From: Halomonas elongata DSM 2581
Lineage (GTDB): Bacteria; Pseudomonadota; Gammaproteobacteria; Pseudomonadales; Halomonadaceae
Direction: 5' to 3'
Length of the DNA stretch: 64,000 bases
Assembly (NCBI RefSeq): GCF_000196875.2
Contig: NC_014532.2
Coordinates: forward strand, 1,922,001 to 1,986,000
Shown here: one piece after another, positions 33,609-43,126 of the stretch
Layout of the letters: the number at the start of each line of letters is the position of its first letter
Numbering within the stretch: the stretch's first letter is position 1
Program-made: the position numbers and the translations under genes
Notes under the pieces: model-generated
Database searches by the model: none
What the model was told of the DNA's origin: nothing
The model's input: only the letters and a program-made list of their open reading frames with translations

Positions 33609-34385
33609 TCAACTCACTTCATCGAGAAAGCGATTGACCGCCTCCTGAAACGCCTCGGGCTGTTCGGCATGCAGCCAATGGCCGGCCTCCAGGGTCACCA
33701 GTTCGGCATCGGGCAAGACACGGCGCAACGCCGGCAGCATCTCGTCGGTGACATACTGCGAGCGCGAGCCACGCACCACCAGTGTCGGCCCTTCGAAGGC
33801 CCCCTCGCCGGCCGGCGCTGCCATGATGGCGTCGTAATCGCCCTCGATCTCGTCGAGGCCGATTCGCAGGCGTAGCCCACCTTGCTCGCCACGCTCCAGG
33901 TTGGTGGCCAGAAACAGCCGAGTGGAGCGCTCATCGACATGCTCGGCAAGCAGGGCATCGGCCTCGCCGCGGGTCGTCGGCGCCCCGCTCTCGAGATGTC
34001 GCAGGCCGGCGAAGATGGCGTCGTGATCATGGCCATAAGCCTGAGGGGCGATATCGGCAACGATCAGCGACGCCACTCGTGACGGCGCGAGTCGCGCCAC
34101 GCTGATCACTACCTTGCCGCCCATCGAATGGCCCAGCAGATGGGCCTTTTGCACATCGAGCCGATCCAGCAGCGCCATCAGATCCTCGGCCATCGCCTCG
34201 TAACCCATGCCCTCGACATGGGGCGAGCGACCATGATTGCGCAGATCGACAGCAATCACCCGCCGGGAGTCACGCCACTTCTTGATATGCGAGCGCCAGT
34301 TGTCGGCACTGCCCAGCAGGCCATGGACCACCACCAACGGCACCCCCTCGCCACCGGTATCGATATGATTGAGCTCGACGGGCAT
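33609..34385 (-). CDS. ybfF: Alpha/beta-hydrolase esterase (YbfF type)
   Basis: A 258-residue hydrolase with the oxyanion region VVVHGLLGSADNW, the nucleophile elbow GHSMGGK (Ser near 91) and the late His in LEAGHWLHAEQP. It resembles YbfF, an acyl-CoA/palmitoyl esterase. It converges with the preceding gene with no spacer. Confidence 0.85.
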   Translation of the reverse strand: MPVELNHIDTGGEGVPLVVVHGLLGSADNWRSHIKKWRDSRRVIAVDLRNHGRSPHVEGMGYEAMAEDLMALLDRLDVQKAHLLGHSMGGKVVISVARLAPSRVASLIVADIAPQAYGHDHDAIFAGLRHLESGAPTTRGEADALLAEHVDERSTRLFLATNLERGEQGGLRLRIGLDEIEGDYDAIMAAPAGEGAFEGPTLVVRGSRSQYVTDEMLPALRRVLPDAELVTLEAGHWLHAEQPEAFQEAVNRFLDEVS

Positions 34386-34417
34386 CGTGGTCTCTCCTTA
34401 TGCACAAACGGGTGAAT

Positions 34418-35101
34418 TCAAGAGCGGGCGCGGGCCTGTTCGGGAGTCAGATCCTGGCCTCCGGTCATGGTCACCAGGCGACGCGTCAACCAGCCGAGCA
34501 GCACACCGTACAGCGGCAGGAACAGCGCCAGGCTGATGCCGAGCTTGATGGCGTAGTCCACCCAGGCGATCTCGGGCCAGTTGGCGGCCATGAACGGGTC
34601 TGGACTGCGATGGAAGGCGATCGAGAAGAACGCAAAGGTATCAGCCAGGTTACCGAACAGCGTGGACATCGCCGGCGCCACCCACCAGGTGCCCAGGCGA
34701 CGCAGCCGATCGAACACCGTGACATCCAGCAACTGCCCGACGACATAGGCCATGAAGCTGGCCAGCGCAATGCGTGCCACGAACAGATCCCATTGCGCCA
34801 GGGCCTCGAAACCGGCGAAACCGCCGCGGGGAAATACCACCGACACGCCATAGGACACCAGCAGGGCCGGGAACATCACCCGGAAGATGATGGCACGGGC
34901 CGGTTCCTTGCCGAAAAGCCGTACCGTCAGGTCGGTGGCAAGGAAGATGAAGGGAAAGCTGAAAGCGCCCCAGGTGGTATGCAGGCCGAACAGGCTGAAC
35001 GGCAACTGGACGAGATAGTTGCTGGCCGCGATGACCAGGATATGGAAGGCGACCAGCAGGGTCAGGCAACGACGGGTCTGGGCGGCGGATAAAACGAACA
35101 T
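34418..35101 (-). CDS. yhhQ: Queuosine precursor transporter YhhQ
   Basis: A 227-residue protein with about six membrane helices and the family stretches FPFIFLATDLTVRLFGKEPA and YVVGQLLDVTVFDRLR. It imports 7-cyano- or 7-aminomethyl-7-deazaguanine for tRNA queuosine. A good promoter lies at 35182-35210. The leader contains TGAGGG/CCCTCA but does not match a preQ1 riboswitch. Confidence 0.9.
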   Translation of the reverse strand: MFVLSAAQTRRCLTLLVAFHILVIAASNYLVQLPFSLFGLHTTWGAFSFPFIFLATDLTVRLFGKEPARAIIFRVMFPALLVSYGVSVVFPRGGFAGFEALAQWDLFVARIALASFMAYVVGQLLDVTVFDRLRRLGTWWVAPAMSTLFGNLADTFAFFSIAFHRSPDPFMAANWPEIAWVDYAIKLGISLALFLPLYGVLLGWLTRRLVTMTGGQDLTPEQARARS

Positions 35102-35181
35102 CGGGACAGCCTTTTTGGCAGGAGGGGTGAGGGAACCCTCATGGTGATGAGTGAACCGGGCGTGACGGCGTGGACGCGCGC

Positions 35182-35210
35182 ATTATACGCACCCGCCGCC
35201 ACCCGGCCAA
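35182..35210 (-). promoter_or_regulatory. Promoter of yhhQ
   Basis: On the minus strand, TTGGCC (35205-35210), a 17-base spacer and a perfect TATAAT (35182-35187). Transcription would start about 75 bases before the yhhQ start. Confidence 0.6.
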
Positions 35211-35237
35211 ATGCCCGATAACCCGCCACCTTCAGCA

Positions 35238-37148
35238 TCATTCCATGCGCGCCCGTGCCGAATCACCGACATCGTGCTGTCGCATCGCATCCACAACCGA
35301 TTCGAGGCCCGCCGGATCATCGATGGTCGATGGCACCCCGCAGGCCTGACCATCGGCGATATTGCGCAACAGCTTGCGCAGGATCTTGCCGGATCGTGTC
35401 TTCGGCAGCCGATCGACCACCAGCACCTGCCGGAAACAGGCGATCGGCCCGATCCATTCGCGTACCCGCTCGACCAGTTCGGCCTCGAGCGACGCCGTAT
35501 CCCCCGTGAATCCATCCTTGAGGATGACCAGGCCCACCGGCACCTGCCCCTTGAGCGCGTCCTGAATACCGATGACCGCACATTCGGCTACGGCGGGGTG
35601 CCCACCGACCACCTCTTCCATCTCGCCCGTGGACAGGCGGTGTCCCGCCACATTGATCACGTCATCGGTGCGGCCCATGATGAACAGATAACCGTCTTCA
35701 TCGACATAGCCCCCGTCGCCGGTCAGATAGTAGCCCGGAAAAGCCGCCATGTAGGCCGAGTGGAAGCGCCCGGCATCCCGCCAGATTCCGGTCAGGCAGC
35801 CAGGCGGCATGGGCTCCTTGATCACCACGGCCCCCTGCTCCTGCGCCATGGCGCGTCTTCCTTCGTGGTCCAGCACCTGAACATTGAAGCCCGGCACGGG
35901 CACCGTCGCCGATCCCGCCTTGACCGGCATCGGCTCCAGCCCCAGAAGATTCGCGGCCACGGGCCAACCCGTCTCGGTCTGCCACCAGTGATCGATCACC
36001 GGCACATCGAGCCTTTCCTGGAGCCAGTAGAAGGTCGGTGGATCCAGGCGCTCCCCGGCCAGGAACAGCGACTCGAGACACGACAGGTCATGATGGGCAA
36101 GCCACTTGCCCTCCGGGTCCTCCTTCTTGATGGCCCGGAAGGCGGTCGGCGCGGTGAAGAAGCTCTTTACCCGATATTCGGCGATCAACCGCCAGAAAGC
36201 GCCCGCATCCGGCGTTCGCACCGGCTTGCCCTCGTACACCAGCGTGGTGCAGCCACGCAGCAATGGCGCATAGACAATATAGGAGTGACCGACCACCCAG
36301 CCGACATCCGAGGCCGAGAAGAACACCTCGCCCGGCGCCATGTCGTAGACCCGCTCCATCGAATAGTGCAGCGCCACGCCGTATCCCCCGGTGTCGCGGA
36401 CCACGCCCTTGGGCCTGCCGGTGGTTCCCGAGGTATACAGGATATAAAGCGGATCGGTGGCCTTGACCGGCACGCACTCCGTCGGCTCGGCTGCCGCCTC
36501 GAGGGTCTCCCAGTCGTGGTCACCTTCACCGAGTTCGGCGACATGCGAGTCGCGCTGCAGCAGCACGCAGGCGGCCGGCTTGTGAGCGCTGCGAGCCAGC
36601 GCCTCGTCGACGATGGGCTTGTAGGGCACGACTCGCTCGATCTCGACCCCACAGGAGGCCGTCACGATGACTCGCGGTTCGGCATCCTCGATACGAACCG
36701 CCAGCTCATGGGGCGCGAAACCGCCGAACACCACCGAATGCACGGCCCCGAGACGAGCGCAGGCAAGCATGGCGATCAATGCCTCGGGCACCATCGGCAT
36801 GTAGATCACCACCCGATCCCCATATGCCACGCCCTGCCCGCGCAGCGCTCCGGCGAAACGCGCCACTCGGTCCTGCAACTGACGATAGGTCAGGGTCCGT
36901 TTGTGGCCGGTGACCGGCGAATCCCAATGAACCGCCGCCTGTTCTCCCCGCCCCTGCTCGACGTGATGATCCAGCGCGGCATGACACAGGTTGAGCTCCC
37001 CGTCCTCGTACCAGCGTGCATGTCCCTGATCGTCGTATCGCAGGATGGTCCGCGGCGGCGTGAACCAGGGCAACCGAGCAGCCTGCTCGGCCCAGAAGGC
37101 TTCAGGATCATCAATGGAGCGGCGAAACTCGTCTTGATAACGCTGCAT
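35238..37148 (-). CDS. prpE: Propionate-CoA ligase
   Basis: A 636-residue acyl-CoA synthetase. The P-loop is YTSGTTGRPKG, the adenylate motifs are QTETGWP and YYLTGDGG, and the C-terminal catalytic and acetylation lysine is in PKTRSGKILR. The N-terminus (YQDEFRRSIDDPEAFWAEQA) and gap pattern match PrpE rather than acetyl-CoA synthetase. It activates propionate for the methylcitrate or related routes, though no prpBCD genes are in the window. Confidence 0.9.
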   Translation of the reverse strand: MQRYQDEFRRSIDDPEAFWAEQAARLPWFTPPRTILRYDDQGHARWYEDGELNLCHAALDHHVEQGRGEQAAVHWDSPVTGHKRTLTYRQLQDRVARFAGALRGQGVAYGDRVVIYMPMVPEALIAMLACARLGAVHSVVFGGFAPHELAVRIEDAEPRVIVTASCGVEIERVVPYKPIVDEALARSAHKPAACVLLQRDSHVAELGEGDHDWETLEAAAEPTECVPVKATDPLYILYTSGTTGRPKGVVRDTGGYGVALHYSMERVYDMAPGEVFFSASDVGWVVGHSYIVYAPLLRGCTTLVYEGKPVRTPDAGAFWRLIAEYRVKSFFTAPTAFRAIKKEDPEGKWLAHHDLSCLESLFLAGERLDPPTFYWLQERLDVPVIDHWWQTETGWPVAANLLGLEPMPVKAGSATVPVPGFNVQVLDHEGRRAMAQEQGAVVIKEPMPPGCLTGIWRDAGRFHSAYMAAFPGYYLTGDGGYVDEDGYLFIMGRTDDVINVAGHRLSTGEMEEVVGGHPAVAECAVIGIQDALKGQVPVGLVILKDGFTGDTASLEAELVERVREWIGPIACFRQVLVVDRLPKTRSGKILRKLLRNIADGQACGVPSTIDDPAGLESVVDAMRQHDVGDSARARME

Positions 37149-37520
37149 GCGGCACCACCTCTCGTTTCGTGCGCGGCTATCGTTGTTCTGTCGATTGTTG
37201 ACACCCTAGAACAACATTGCCCCGAAAGTCCTCAGACCATCGGCTAGGATTCGACAAAAGAACGAAACTTGCCGAGAAGATTGTCGACAAAAACCGTAGA
37301 GGGGGAGCTTCCAGCCGCCGAACCAGACATTAAGTCAGCGTTGAATCGCGACTGTTCCAGCCCGTGGACTATAGTGAAAGCAAACTAGTTGAGTAATGCC
37401 TGAATCAGAAAATCGAGGTGACAATGGCATCCGGTGGAGGGTTGCCTGACGACCCATGAAGACCCGGTGACCGGCGAGGGAGACTGCGGCATTGGGCTCG
37501 CTAGCTCAAGGGGATACATC
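37149..37520. promoter_or_regulatory. Divergent prpE/arsR-type regulatory region
   Basis: About 370 bases without a supported gene between divergent prpE and the ArsR-type regulator. It contains the perfect palindrome TTGTCGACAA at 37281-37290, related half-sites (TCGACAA near 37250; TCGATTGTTGACA near 37191) and AACTAGTT at 37383-37390. These may be operators for the neighbouring regulator or for a propionate regulator. No convincing promoter hexamer pair was found. Confidence 0.4.
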
Positions 37521-37838
37521 ATGACCAACGCTCAGCGCCAGGCGAAGCGCCTGCTGGATGGGGGCGATACGGCAGTCGAGCAGGCAAGCTCGCTACTCAA
37601 GGCAATGGCCAACGACAATCGCCTGCGGATCCTCTGTCTGCTGGTCGGCGCGGAATTTTCCGTCACCGAACTCAACCAGCGGCTCGCCCTCAGTCAGTCC
37701 GCTCTGTCCCAGCATCTCGCGATACTGCGCCGGGAGGAACTGGTCGCTACCCGGCGCGCCTCGCAGACGATCTACTATTCGCTCCACGGGGAGCGTGCCG
37801 GCACCATCATCGAAGCGCTCGGCAAGCTGGGCCTATGA
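37521..37838 (+). CDS. ArsR/SmtB-family winged-helix regulator (BigR/YgaV-like)
   Basis: A 105-residue winged-helix protein: LKAMANDNRLRILCLL, recognition helix LSQSALSQHLAIL, wing ATRRASQTIYYSL. The pattern is that of the BigR/YgaV redox branch, with the first sensor cysteine in ILCLL. The second cysteine of that branch, near the C-terminus, is absent (the protein ends EALGKLGL). The start is ATG 37521 with AAGGGG upstream; the frame extends further 5' without support. Confidence 0.8.
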   Translation: MTNAQRQAKRLLDGGDTAVEQASSLLKAMANDNRLRILCLLVGAEFSVTELNQRLALSQSALSQHLAILRREELVATRRASQTIYYSLHGERAGTIIEALGKLGL

Positions 37839-37853
37839 CGCCCAGCCCGCCCC

Positions 37854-38885
37854 TCAGCGTTTCTGCCAGAGACTGGCATCGAGCGCTTCCACGCCCCGCT
37901 CGACACTGCGCTCGATGCCCTGCGATACCGACAGGCCGAGACGCTCGGCAAGCCCGCGCCGCGCCTGGATGCTCAGGGCGATGACCCTGGCATCATTCAT
38001 GCGCTCGGCAAGATAGGCCTCGCTGGTCCCGATTTCGTCGATCAGCCCCCGGGGCAGTGCCTCGGTACCGTGCCAGGCCTCGCCGGTGGCTACCGCTTCG
38101 ATATCCAGCCCCGGCCGACGCTCGGCGACATAACGCTTGAACAGGTCATGCACGGTATCCAGCTCGGCCAGAAACTTCTGCCGTCCTTCCTCGGTATTTT
38201 CGCCGAACACCGTCAGGGTCCGCTTGTAGTGCCCTGCGGTGAGAACCTCCACGTCGATGTCATGGCGCTTGAGCAGACGATGGACATTCGGCAACTGCGC
38301 GACCACCCCGATCGACCCCAGGACGGCAAAGGGCGCGGCGCGCAACCGATCGGCGCAGCACGCCATCAGATAGCCTCCGCTGGCCGCTACCTTGTCGACG
38401 CACACCGTGGTCGACAGCCCCGCCTGTCGCAACCGATCCATCTCGGCGGCGGCATGGCCATAGGCATGCACCAGACCGCCCGCCGATTCCAGGCGCACGA
38501 CCACTTCATCACCCTGCTCCGCGGCGTCCAGCACAGCGGAGACTTCCTCGGCCAGCTTGCCGGTGGCGCTGGCCTTGAGGTCGCCATGAAAGTCCAGGAC
38601 CCAGACCGTGGGGCGAGGCGCATCGCCTTGCTTGCCCCGCGACTTGTCGTCGCGACGAAACGACTTCGCCAATCGCTTGCGCACCGACGGCTCGCTGGAC
38701 GCCAGGCGCAGACGCCGCGAACGCCGTCGACGCCGGGCATTGAGCTCTTCCAGCCTGATCTGGCTGCGCTCCTCGCCGCCACCGGAACGAGCCCTCACGA
38801 CCATTACCAGCGCCAGGGCAACGACCACGGCCACGATCAGCAACTGGGCCAGGAACATACCGAGTTCACTCAACCATTCATTCAC
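37854..38885 (-). CDS. sohB: Inner-membrane peptidase SohB
   Basis: A 343-residue S49 peptidase with an N-terminal membrane anchor (LAQLLIVAVVVALALVMVVR), a basic linker, then the protease domain with the nucleophile Ser in KVAASGGYLMACCA and the general-base Lys in GHYKRTLTVFGENTEEGR. It is a signal-peptide-peptidase-like enzyme acting on membrane peptides. It converges with the ArsR-type gene. Confidence 0.9.
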   Translation of the reverse strand: MNEWLSELGMFLAQLLIVAVVVALALVMVVRARSGGGEERSQIRLEELNARRRRRSRRLRLASSEPSVRKRLAKSFRRDDKSRGKQGDAPRPTVWVLDFHGDLKASATGKLAEEVSAVLDAAEQGDEVVVRLESAGGLVHAYGHAAAEMDRLRQAGLSTTVCVDKVAASGGYLMACCADRLRAAPFAVLGSIGVVAQLPNVHRLLKRHDIDVEVLTAGHYKRTLTVFGENTEEGRQKFLAELDTVHDLFKRYVAERRPGLDIEAVATGEAWHGTEALPRGLIDEIGTSEAYLAERMNDARVIALSIQARRGLAERLGLSVSQGIERSVERGVEALDASLWQKR

Positions 38886-38954
38886 GATGCGACTCCTATG
38901 TATATTTCGCCCACATGCTGACGTCAGTCGTCATGATGGCTCAAGCCGGCTTGA

Positions 38955-38972
38955 TTAAAACAAGCGTTTTAA
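38955..38972. promoter_or_regulatory. Perfect palindrome upstream of the SCP2 gene
   Basis: TTAAAAC-AAGC-GTTTTAA, two perfect 7-base arms, lies in the 134-base divergent region between sohB and the SCP2 gene. It fits the AAAC-N4-GTTT form of PsrA/FadR-type TetR regulators of fatty-acid genes in gammaproteobacteria. The regulator itself is not in the window. Confidence 0.5.
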
Positions 38973-39019
38973 ATACGCTGACATCACTTTTCGACACCAT
39001 GACCCAAGGGATCCCCACG

Positions 39020-39325
39020 ATGTCCACCTTCGACAAGCTGCACGCCCGTTTCGACGCCCAGGCCGCCCAGGGCATGGACGACATCTTCCAGTTCCACTTC
39101 AGCGACGCCGAGGATCACTACCTCAAGATCCAGGACGGCGAACTCGAGATCTGCGCCGGCGAGCACGAGGATCCTTCGGTCAGCCTGAGCCTGAGCACCG
39201 AGACCCTGAAGGGCATCATGTCCGGAGAGGTCAACGGCATGACCGCCTTCATGACCGGCAAGCTGAAGGCCTCCGGCAATGTCATGCTGGCCACCAAACT
39301 GACCAGCCTGTTTCCCGCCGGCTGA
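39020..39325 (+). CDS. SCP2 sterol-carrier-type lipid-binding protein
   Basis: A 101-residue single-domain SCP2 protein with the core LKIQDGELEICAGEHEDPSV, then MSGEVNGMTAFMTGKLKASG at the C-terminus. It probably binds acyl-CoA or other lipids in the cytoplasm. The start at ATG 39020 has AAGGGAT upstream; an in-frame ATG about 20 bases earlier is possible. A FadR/PsrA-like palindrome upstream supports a lipid role. Confidence 0.85.
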   Translation: MSTFDKLHARFDAQAAQGMDDIFQFHFSDAEDHYLKIQDGELEICAGEHEDPSVSLSLSTETLKGIMSGEVNGMTAFMTGKLKASGNVMLATKLTSLFPAG

Positions 39326-39328
39326 GAC

Positions 39329-40129
39329 TCAGGCGCCCCAATCGTTGCCCGAGGTCTCGTCCCGGACACCCACCTCGGCGAGGTGGGTGTCGATCAAGGC
39401 GCGAGAGATGGAATACGACGGTGGCAGCTTGGGCAAATGTCTGGGCGAGAACCAGGCGGCATCGCTGATTTCCACGCCATCGATGCGAATCCGCCGGCTC
39501 GCCGCTTCGGCAAAATAGCCCAGCATCAGCGAGTGTGGAAACGGCCAGGCCTGGCTCTGGAAATAGCGTAGCCGCCCCAGTGCCACACCCACTTCTTCCT
39601 CGACCTCGCGACGCACCGCCTCCTCGGCGGACTCGCCCGGCTCGATGAACCCAGCCAGGGTCGAATACCGACCAGCGGGGAAGCGCGGACTCCGCGCCAG
39701 CAACATCGACTCCCCATGAGTCACCAGAGTGATGATGCACGGCGAGATGCGCGGGTAGTTGCGCTGACCGCACTGTGCGCACTGCATGGCAAATTCGCTG
39801 CCGAGGCGCGATGACGGCGCTCCACAGCGGCCGCAAAACCGATGATTGCGCAACCAGGCACCCACTTGCAGCGCCGTGGATACCAGGGAAAACCAGTCAC
39901 CGGGCAGTCGGTCCAGCCAATCGCGGCCTTCCAGCCAGTCCTCACCGGCCCGCTGTTCCAGGGACAGCCCCACCGGCTCGCCCCGCCACCAGCACAGCGG
40001 TTGCACATCCGGGTGCCAATTGGTCGGCGGCTGCAAGGGCCCGCCATCCGGGCCGGGCGCGATACGCCCCTCGGCAAGCCGGATCAGACGCCCCGCCGAC
40101 GCATCATGGGGCAGCTCGCGCCTGAGCAT
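39329..40129 (-). CDS. nudC: NAD+ diphosphatase NudC
   Basis: A 266-residue enzyme with a Zn ribbon (CGRCG and CAQCG), the Nudix box GFIEPGESAEEAVRREVEEE and the downstream SQAWPFPHSLMLGY motif specific to NADH pyrophosphatases. It cleaves NAD(H) and removes NAD caps from RNA. The start ATG 40129 overlaps the dnaQ stop; a longer in-frame start inside dnaQ is unlikely. Confidence 0.92.
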   Translation of the reverse strand: MLRRELPHDASAGRLIRLAEGRIAPGPDGGPLQPPTNWHPDVQPLCWWRGEPVGLSLEQRAGEDWLEGRDWLDRLPGDWFSLVSTALQVGAWLRNHRFCGRCGAPSSRLGSEFAMQCAQCGQRNYPRISPCIITLVTHGESMLLARSPRFPAGRYSTLAGFIEPGESAEEAVRREVEEEVGVALGRLRYFQSQAWPFPHSLMLGYFAEAASRRIRIDGVEISDAAWFSPRHLPKLPPSYSISRALIDTHLAEVGVRDETSGNDWGA

Positions 40130-40896
40130 CAGCGACTCTCTCCCGGCGCTCCGGGCCACCCTTCCAGACCATCCCAGCGGCACTCTCCAGAGGCCTCACG
40201 GATGCCGGCCAGCTTGTCGCGATGCGCCTGCCATTCCGCCTCGTCCGGCTGGCGCACGCGAAGCTGGCCCGGTGACAACGACAGCCGTCGAATACGCAGA
40301 CCGCCACCGTTGTCGGCCTGCTCGGTGTCGTCACCGGCGGATGCATCCAACGACAGCGCGGTCTGTCCCCCGGTCATCGCCAGATAGACATCGGCGAGGA
40401 TCTCGGCGTCCAGCAGGGCGCCGTGGAGCACGCGGTGGCCGTTCTGGATCTCGTAACGCTTGCAGAGCGCATCCAGGTTGTTGCGCTGGCCGGGATGCTT
40501 GTCCCGGGCCAACTGGAGCGTATCCAGGATGCGGCAATGCTCGGCCACCGGGCCCAGCACCGGCCCGCCTCGCGCCTCGTTGAGCCTGGCGAACTCGTGA
40601 TCGATGAAGCCCACATCGAAGGGCGCGTTGTGAATGACCAACTCGGCGCCTTTGATGAAGGCCCAGAAGGCGTCGGCCACCTCGGCGAATACCGGCTCGT
40701 CGGCCACCTTCTCGTTGGTGATGCCGTGGACTTCCACGGCCTCGGCCTCGATATCGCGCTCGGGATTGATGTACTGGTGGTAGGTGTTACCGGTCAATCG
40801 ACGATTGACCATTTCCACCGCCCCGATCTCGATCAGGCGATGGCCCTCGCGGGGATCGATGCCGGTGGTCTCGGTATCCAGAATGATCTGACGCAT
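40129..40896 (-). CDS. dnaQ: DNA polymerase III epsilon subunit
   Basis: A 255-residue 3'-5' proofreading exonuclease: Exo I LDTETTGIDP, Exo II HNAPFDVGFID, Exo III with HGALLDAEILADVYL. The C-terminal tail (after about 180) binds the alpha subunit. It lies after rnhA as in E. coli, though here both are on one strand with nudC coupled behind. Confidence 0.94.
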   Translation of the reverse strand: MRQIILDTETTGIDPREGHRLIEIGAVEMVNRRLTGNTYHQYINPERDIEAEAVEVHGITNEKVADEPVFAEVADAFWAFIKGAELVIHNAPFDVGFIDHEFARLNEARGGPVLGPVAEHCRILDTLQLARDKHPGQRNNLDALCKRYEIQNGHRVLHGALLDAEILADVYLAMTGGQTALSLDASAGDDTEQADNGGGLRIRRLSLSPGQLRVRQPDEAEWQAHRDKLAGIREASGECRWDGLEGWPGAPGESR

Positions 40897-40940
40897 GTCG
40901 TGTCTCGTGCTCGCTGCTCGGCGTTGGGAAAAGCGGCGCC

Positions 40941-41411
40941 TCAGGCGCCGGCCTGCATCTCGTCGATCGCCTCGTTGGCCAGGGCATCGGCTCGTTCATT
41001 GCCCGGGTGGCCGCTATGTCCCTTGACCCAGTGCCACTCGACGCTATGACGCTTTGATTGCTCGTGCAGGTCGCGCCACAACTCGGCATTCTTGACGGGC
41101 TTGCGCGAGGCGGTCTTCCAGTCACGCTTGATCCAGCCGTGTATCCATTCCGTGATGCCCCGCCGCAGGTATTCGGAATCGGTCCACAGCGCGACCCGAC
41201 AGGGCCGCTTGAGGGCCCGCAACGCCATGATGGCGGCCATCAGCTCCATGCGGTTGTTGGTGGTCTTGGCCTCGGCGCCCTTGAGGGCCTTCTCGTGCTC
41301 GCCGCTGACCAGCAAGGCTCCCCAGCCACCCGGCCCCGGGTTGCCTCGACAGGCCCCGTCGGTGTAGATCGTCACATCGCTCAATGCCACCTGGGGCGGT
41401 TCGTCATTCAC
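40941..41411 (-). CDS. rnhA: Ribonuclease HI
   Basis: A 156-residue RNase [18 protein letters not shown] with the first catalytic Asp, Glu in [10 protein letters not shown], Asp in [11 protein letters not shown], His and Asp in [14 protein letters not shown]. It removes RNA from RNA-DNA hybrids. It overlaps the preceding methyltransferase gene by eight bases. Confidence 0.95.
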   Translation of the reverse strand: MNDEPPQVALSDVTIYTDGACRGNPGPGGWGALLVSGEHEKALKGAEAKTTNNRMELMAAIMALRALKRPCRVALWTDSEYLRRGITEWIHGWIKRDWKTASRKPVKNAELWRDLHEQSKRHSVEWHWVKGHSGHPGNERADALANEAIDEMQAGA

Positions 41412-42180
41412 CCTCTTTCACCTTCTTGTCCGATTGTCGCCCGATCCGCGTAGCGCCGCCCAGGGCGGAACCGGGCAGCGGCGGTGCAAAGGACACCTTC
41501 CCGCGCCGGGGCTGGGCCAGTTGAGAACGGCGCCGGGCATGGATCATGTAGCAGTCGCCCAGCGGCAGGTTATGCCGCCGCCCGACGGTCTCCAGCACGG
41601 CATTGCGCGCCAGTCCGCCGGGCAGGCGAAAGCCGCAGTAGTCTACCCGGTGCGTCTCGAAGTCGACAAACGTCAACCAGTCGCGCAAGCGGGCCGGACT
41701 GCGCCAACGGCCTCGACCGGGAAAATGGCGGCGCCGTTCGGGCCACAGCCGCGCCCCACCCGCGATACCGAACGGCGACCAGGCGAACAGCACCAGGTGG
41801 CCTTCATCCGCCGTGACCCTGGCCGCCTCCTGCAGCACATGATGAGGGTTCGGCAATACCTCGAGAAGATGATGCACGACCACCAGGCTCAGGCAGCCAT
41901 CGGGCAATGGCAGGGCATCGGGCGGACACACCAGGGTCGATGGCACCTCGACGAGTTCCTCCGTCGGCGACCAGCGTATCGAATGGTGTACCGGACACAT
42001 GTCCGTCAGCGCAGGACCGAAACCGAGTTCCAGGGCATGAGGGCCGAACCAGCGTTCGCACAGCGGCCCGATGCAGGCTCGCTCGGCACGCCAGATGGCC
42101 TGCCCCGAGGCACTGGCCCAGTAACGGCGCCCTTCGTCGGCCAATCGCGCCAGTGCCATCGCCTCCCGCGAATTTGACAT
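41404..42180 (-). CDS. YafS-like SAM-dependent methyltransferase
   Basis: A 258-residue class I methyltransferase fold with [14 protein letters not shown] as a divergent motif I and [20 protein letters not shown] as motif IV. Its position between gloB (divergent) and rnhA is the conserved yafS location in gammaproteobacteria. The substrate is unknown. Confidence 0.8.
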   Translation of the reverse strand: MSNSREAMALARLADEGRRYWASASGQAIWRAERACIGPLCERWFGPHALELGFGPALTDMCPVHHSIRWSPTEELVEVPSTLVCPPDALPLPDGCLSLVVVHHLLEVLPNPHHVLQEAARVTADEGHLVLFAWSPFGIAGGARLWPERRRHFPGRGRWRSPARLRDWLTFVDFETHRVDYCGFRLPGGLARNAVLETVGRRHNLPLGDCYMIHARRRSQLAQPRRGKVSFAPPLPGSALGGATRIGRQSDKKVKEGE

Positions 42181-42279
42181 GATCCGCTCTTCTCTCCACA
42201 GTTTGCACTTTTTACGACTTGCCTCGGATCAGGCACCATCGAGCCCGGTCAACGGTCAAGGCGCGAGGATAACGAGTTC

Positions 42280-43047
42280 ATGTTGAGCGTGACACCCATT
42301 CCAGCCTTCAGCGACAACTATATCTGGCTACTGCGCCAGGATACGAGCGACAGTGTCTGTGTGGTCGACCCCGGCGATGCTGCCCCCGTGATCGAATGGT
42401 TGGAACGCGAGGGTCTGACGCTCGGCACCATCCTGATCACCCACCATCACCCCGATCATACCGGTGGGCTGGCGGAATTGATCCAGCGTTATTCCCCCCG
42501 TGTCATCGGCCCTCACAACCCGTCGATCACCGGCATCGATGAGCGCGTCGGTGATGGTGACGAAATCCGGGTCATGGGGCGCCTGTTCGAGGTGCTGGAA
42601 CTGCCCGGCCACACCCTCGACCATATCGCCTTCTTCACCGCCGGCATACCGCCCCTGCTGTTCAGTGGCGACGTGCTGTTCAGTGCCGGTTGCGGCCGCC
42701 TTTTCGAAGGCTCGCCGGAGCAGATGCATCAATCCCTTTCACGTCTCGACAACTTGCCCGAGGAAGCCCTGGTATTCGCCGCCCATGAGTACACGCTGGC
42801 CAACCTGCGCTTCGCCAAGGCCGCCGACCCGGGCAACAAGGACGTGATCGAAGCCGAAAACGAATGCCTGCGCGCCAGGGAGCTCGAGCGCCCCACGCTG
42901 CCCAGCACCCTCGGCCGGGAACGCCGCATCAACCCCTTTTTGCGCTGCGGCGAGGAAGGGGTACGCCGCGCTGCCGCAGAGCACGGCGCCACCGACACCG
43001 AGCTGGCAACCTTCACCACCCTGCGCGCCTGGAAAGATTCCTTCTGA
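42280..43047 (+). CDS. gloB: Hydroxyacylglutathione hydrolase (glyoxalase II)
   Basis: A 255-residue metallo-beta-lactamase-fold enzyme with the metal motif THHHPDHTGG, then LPGHTLDHIAFF, FSGDVLFSAGCGRLFEG and AAHEYTLANLRFA. It hydrolyses S-lactoylglutathione, the second step of methylglyoxal detoxification. It is divergent from the yafS-like gene. Confidence 0.95.
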   Translation: MLSVTPIPAFSDNYIWLLRQDTSDSVCVVDPGDAAPVIEWLEREGLTLGTILITHHHPDHTGGLAELIQRYSPRVIGPHNPSITGIDERVGDGDEIRVMGRLFEVLELPGHTLDHIAFFTAGIPPLLFSGDVLFSAGCGRLFEGSPEQMHQSLSRLDNLPEEALVFAAHEYTLANLRFAKAADPGNKDVIEAENECLRARELERPTLPSTLGRERRINPFLRCGEEGVRRAAAEHGATDTELATFTTLRAWKDSF

Positions 43048-43126
43048 GATCCCTTTTTGAAAAGGGCCGCTGGACGACCGGCTCGGCACCATGCATGCCG
43101 AGCCCCCGCGCCCCGGAGACCCTTGC

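Noticed and set aside
35102..35181. Possible preQ1 riboswitch in the yhhQ leader (TGAGGG/CCCTCA stem and an AAAAA stretch).
   Set aside because: The stem has almost no loop and the C-rich loop and A-rich tail of preQ1-I are not arranged correctly; no match to other preQ1 classes by eye.
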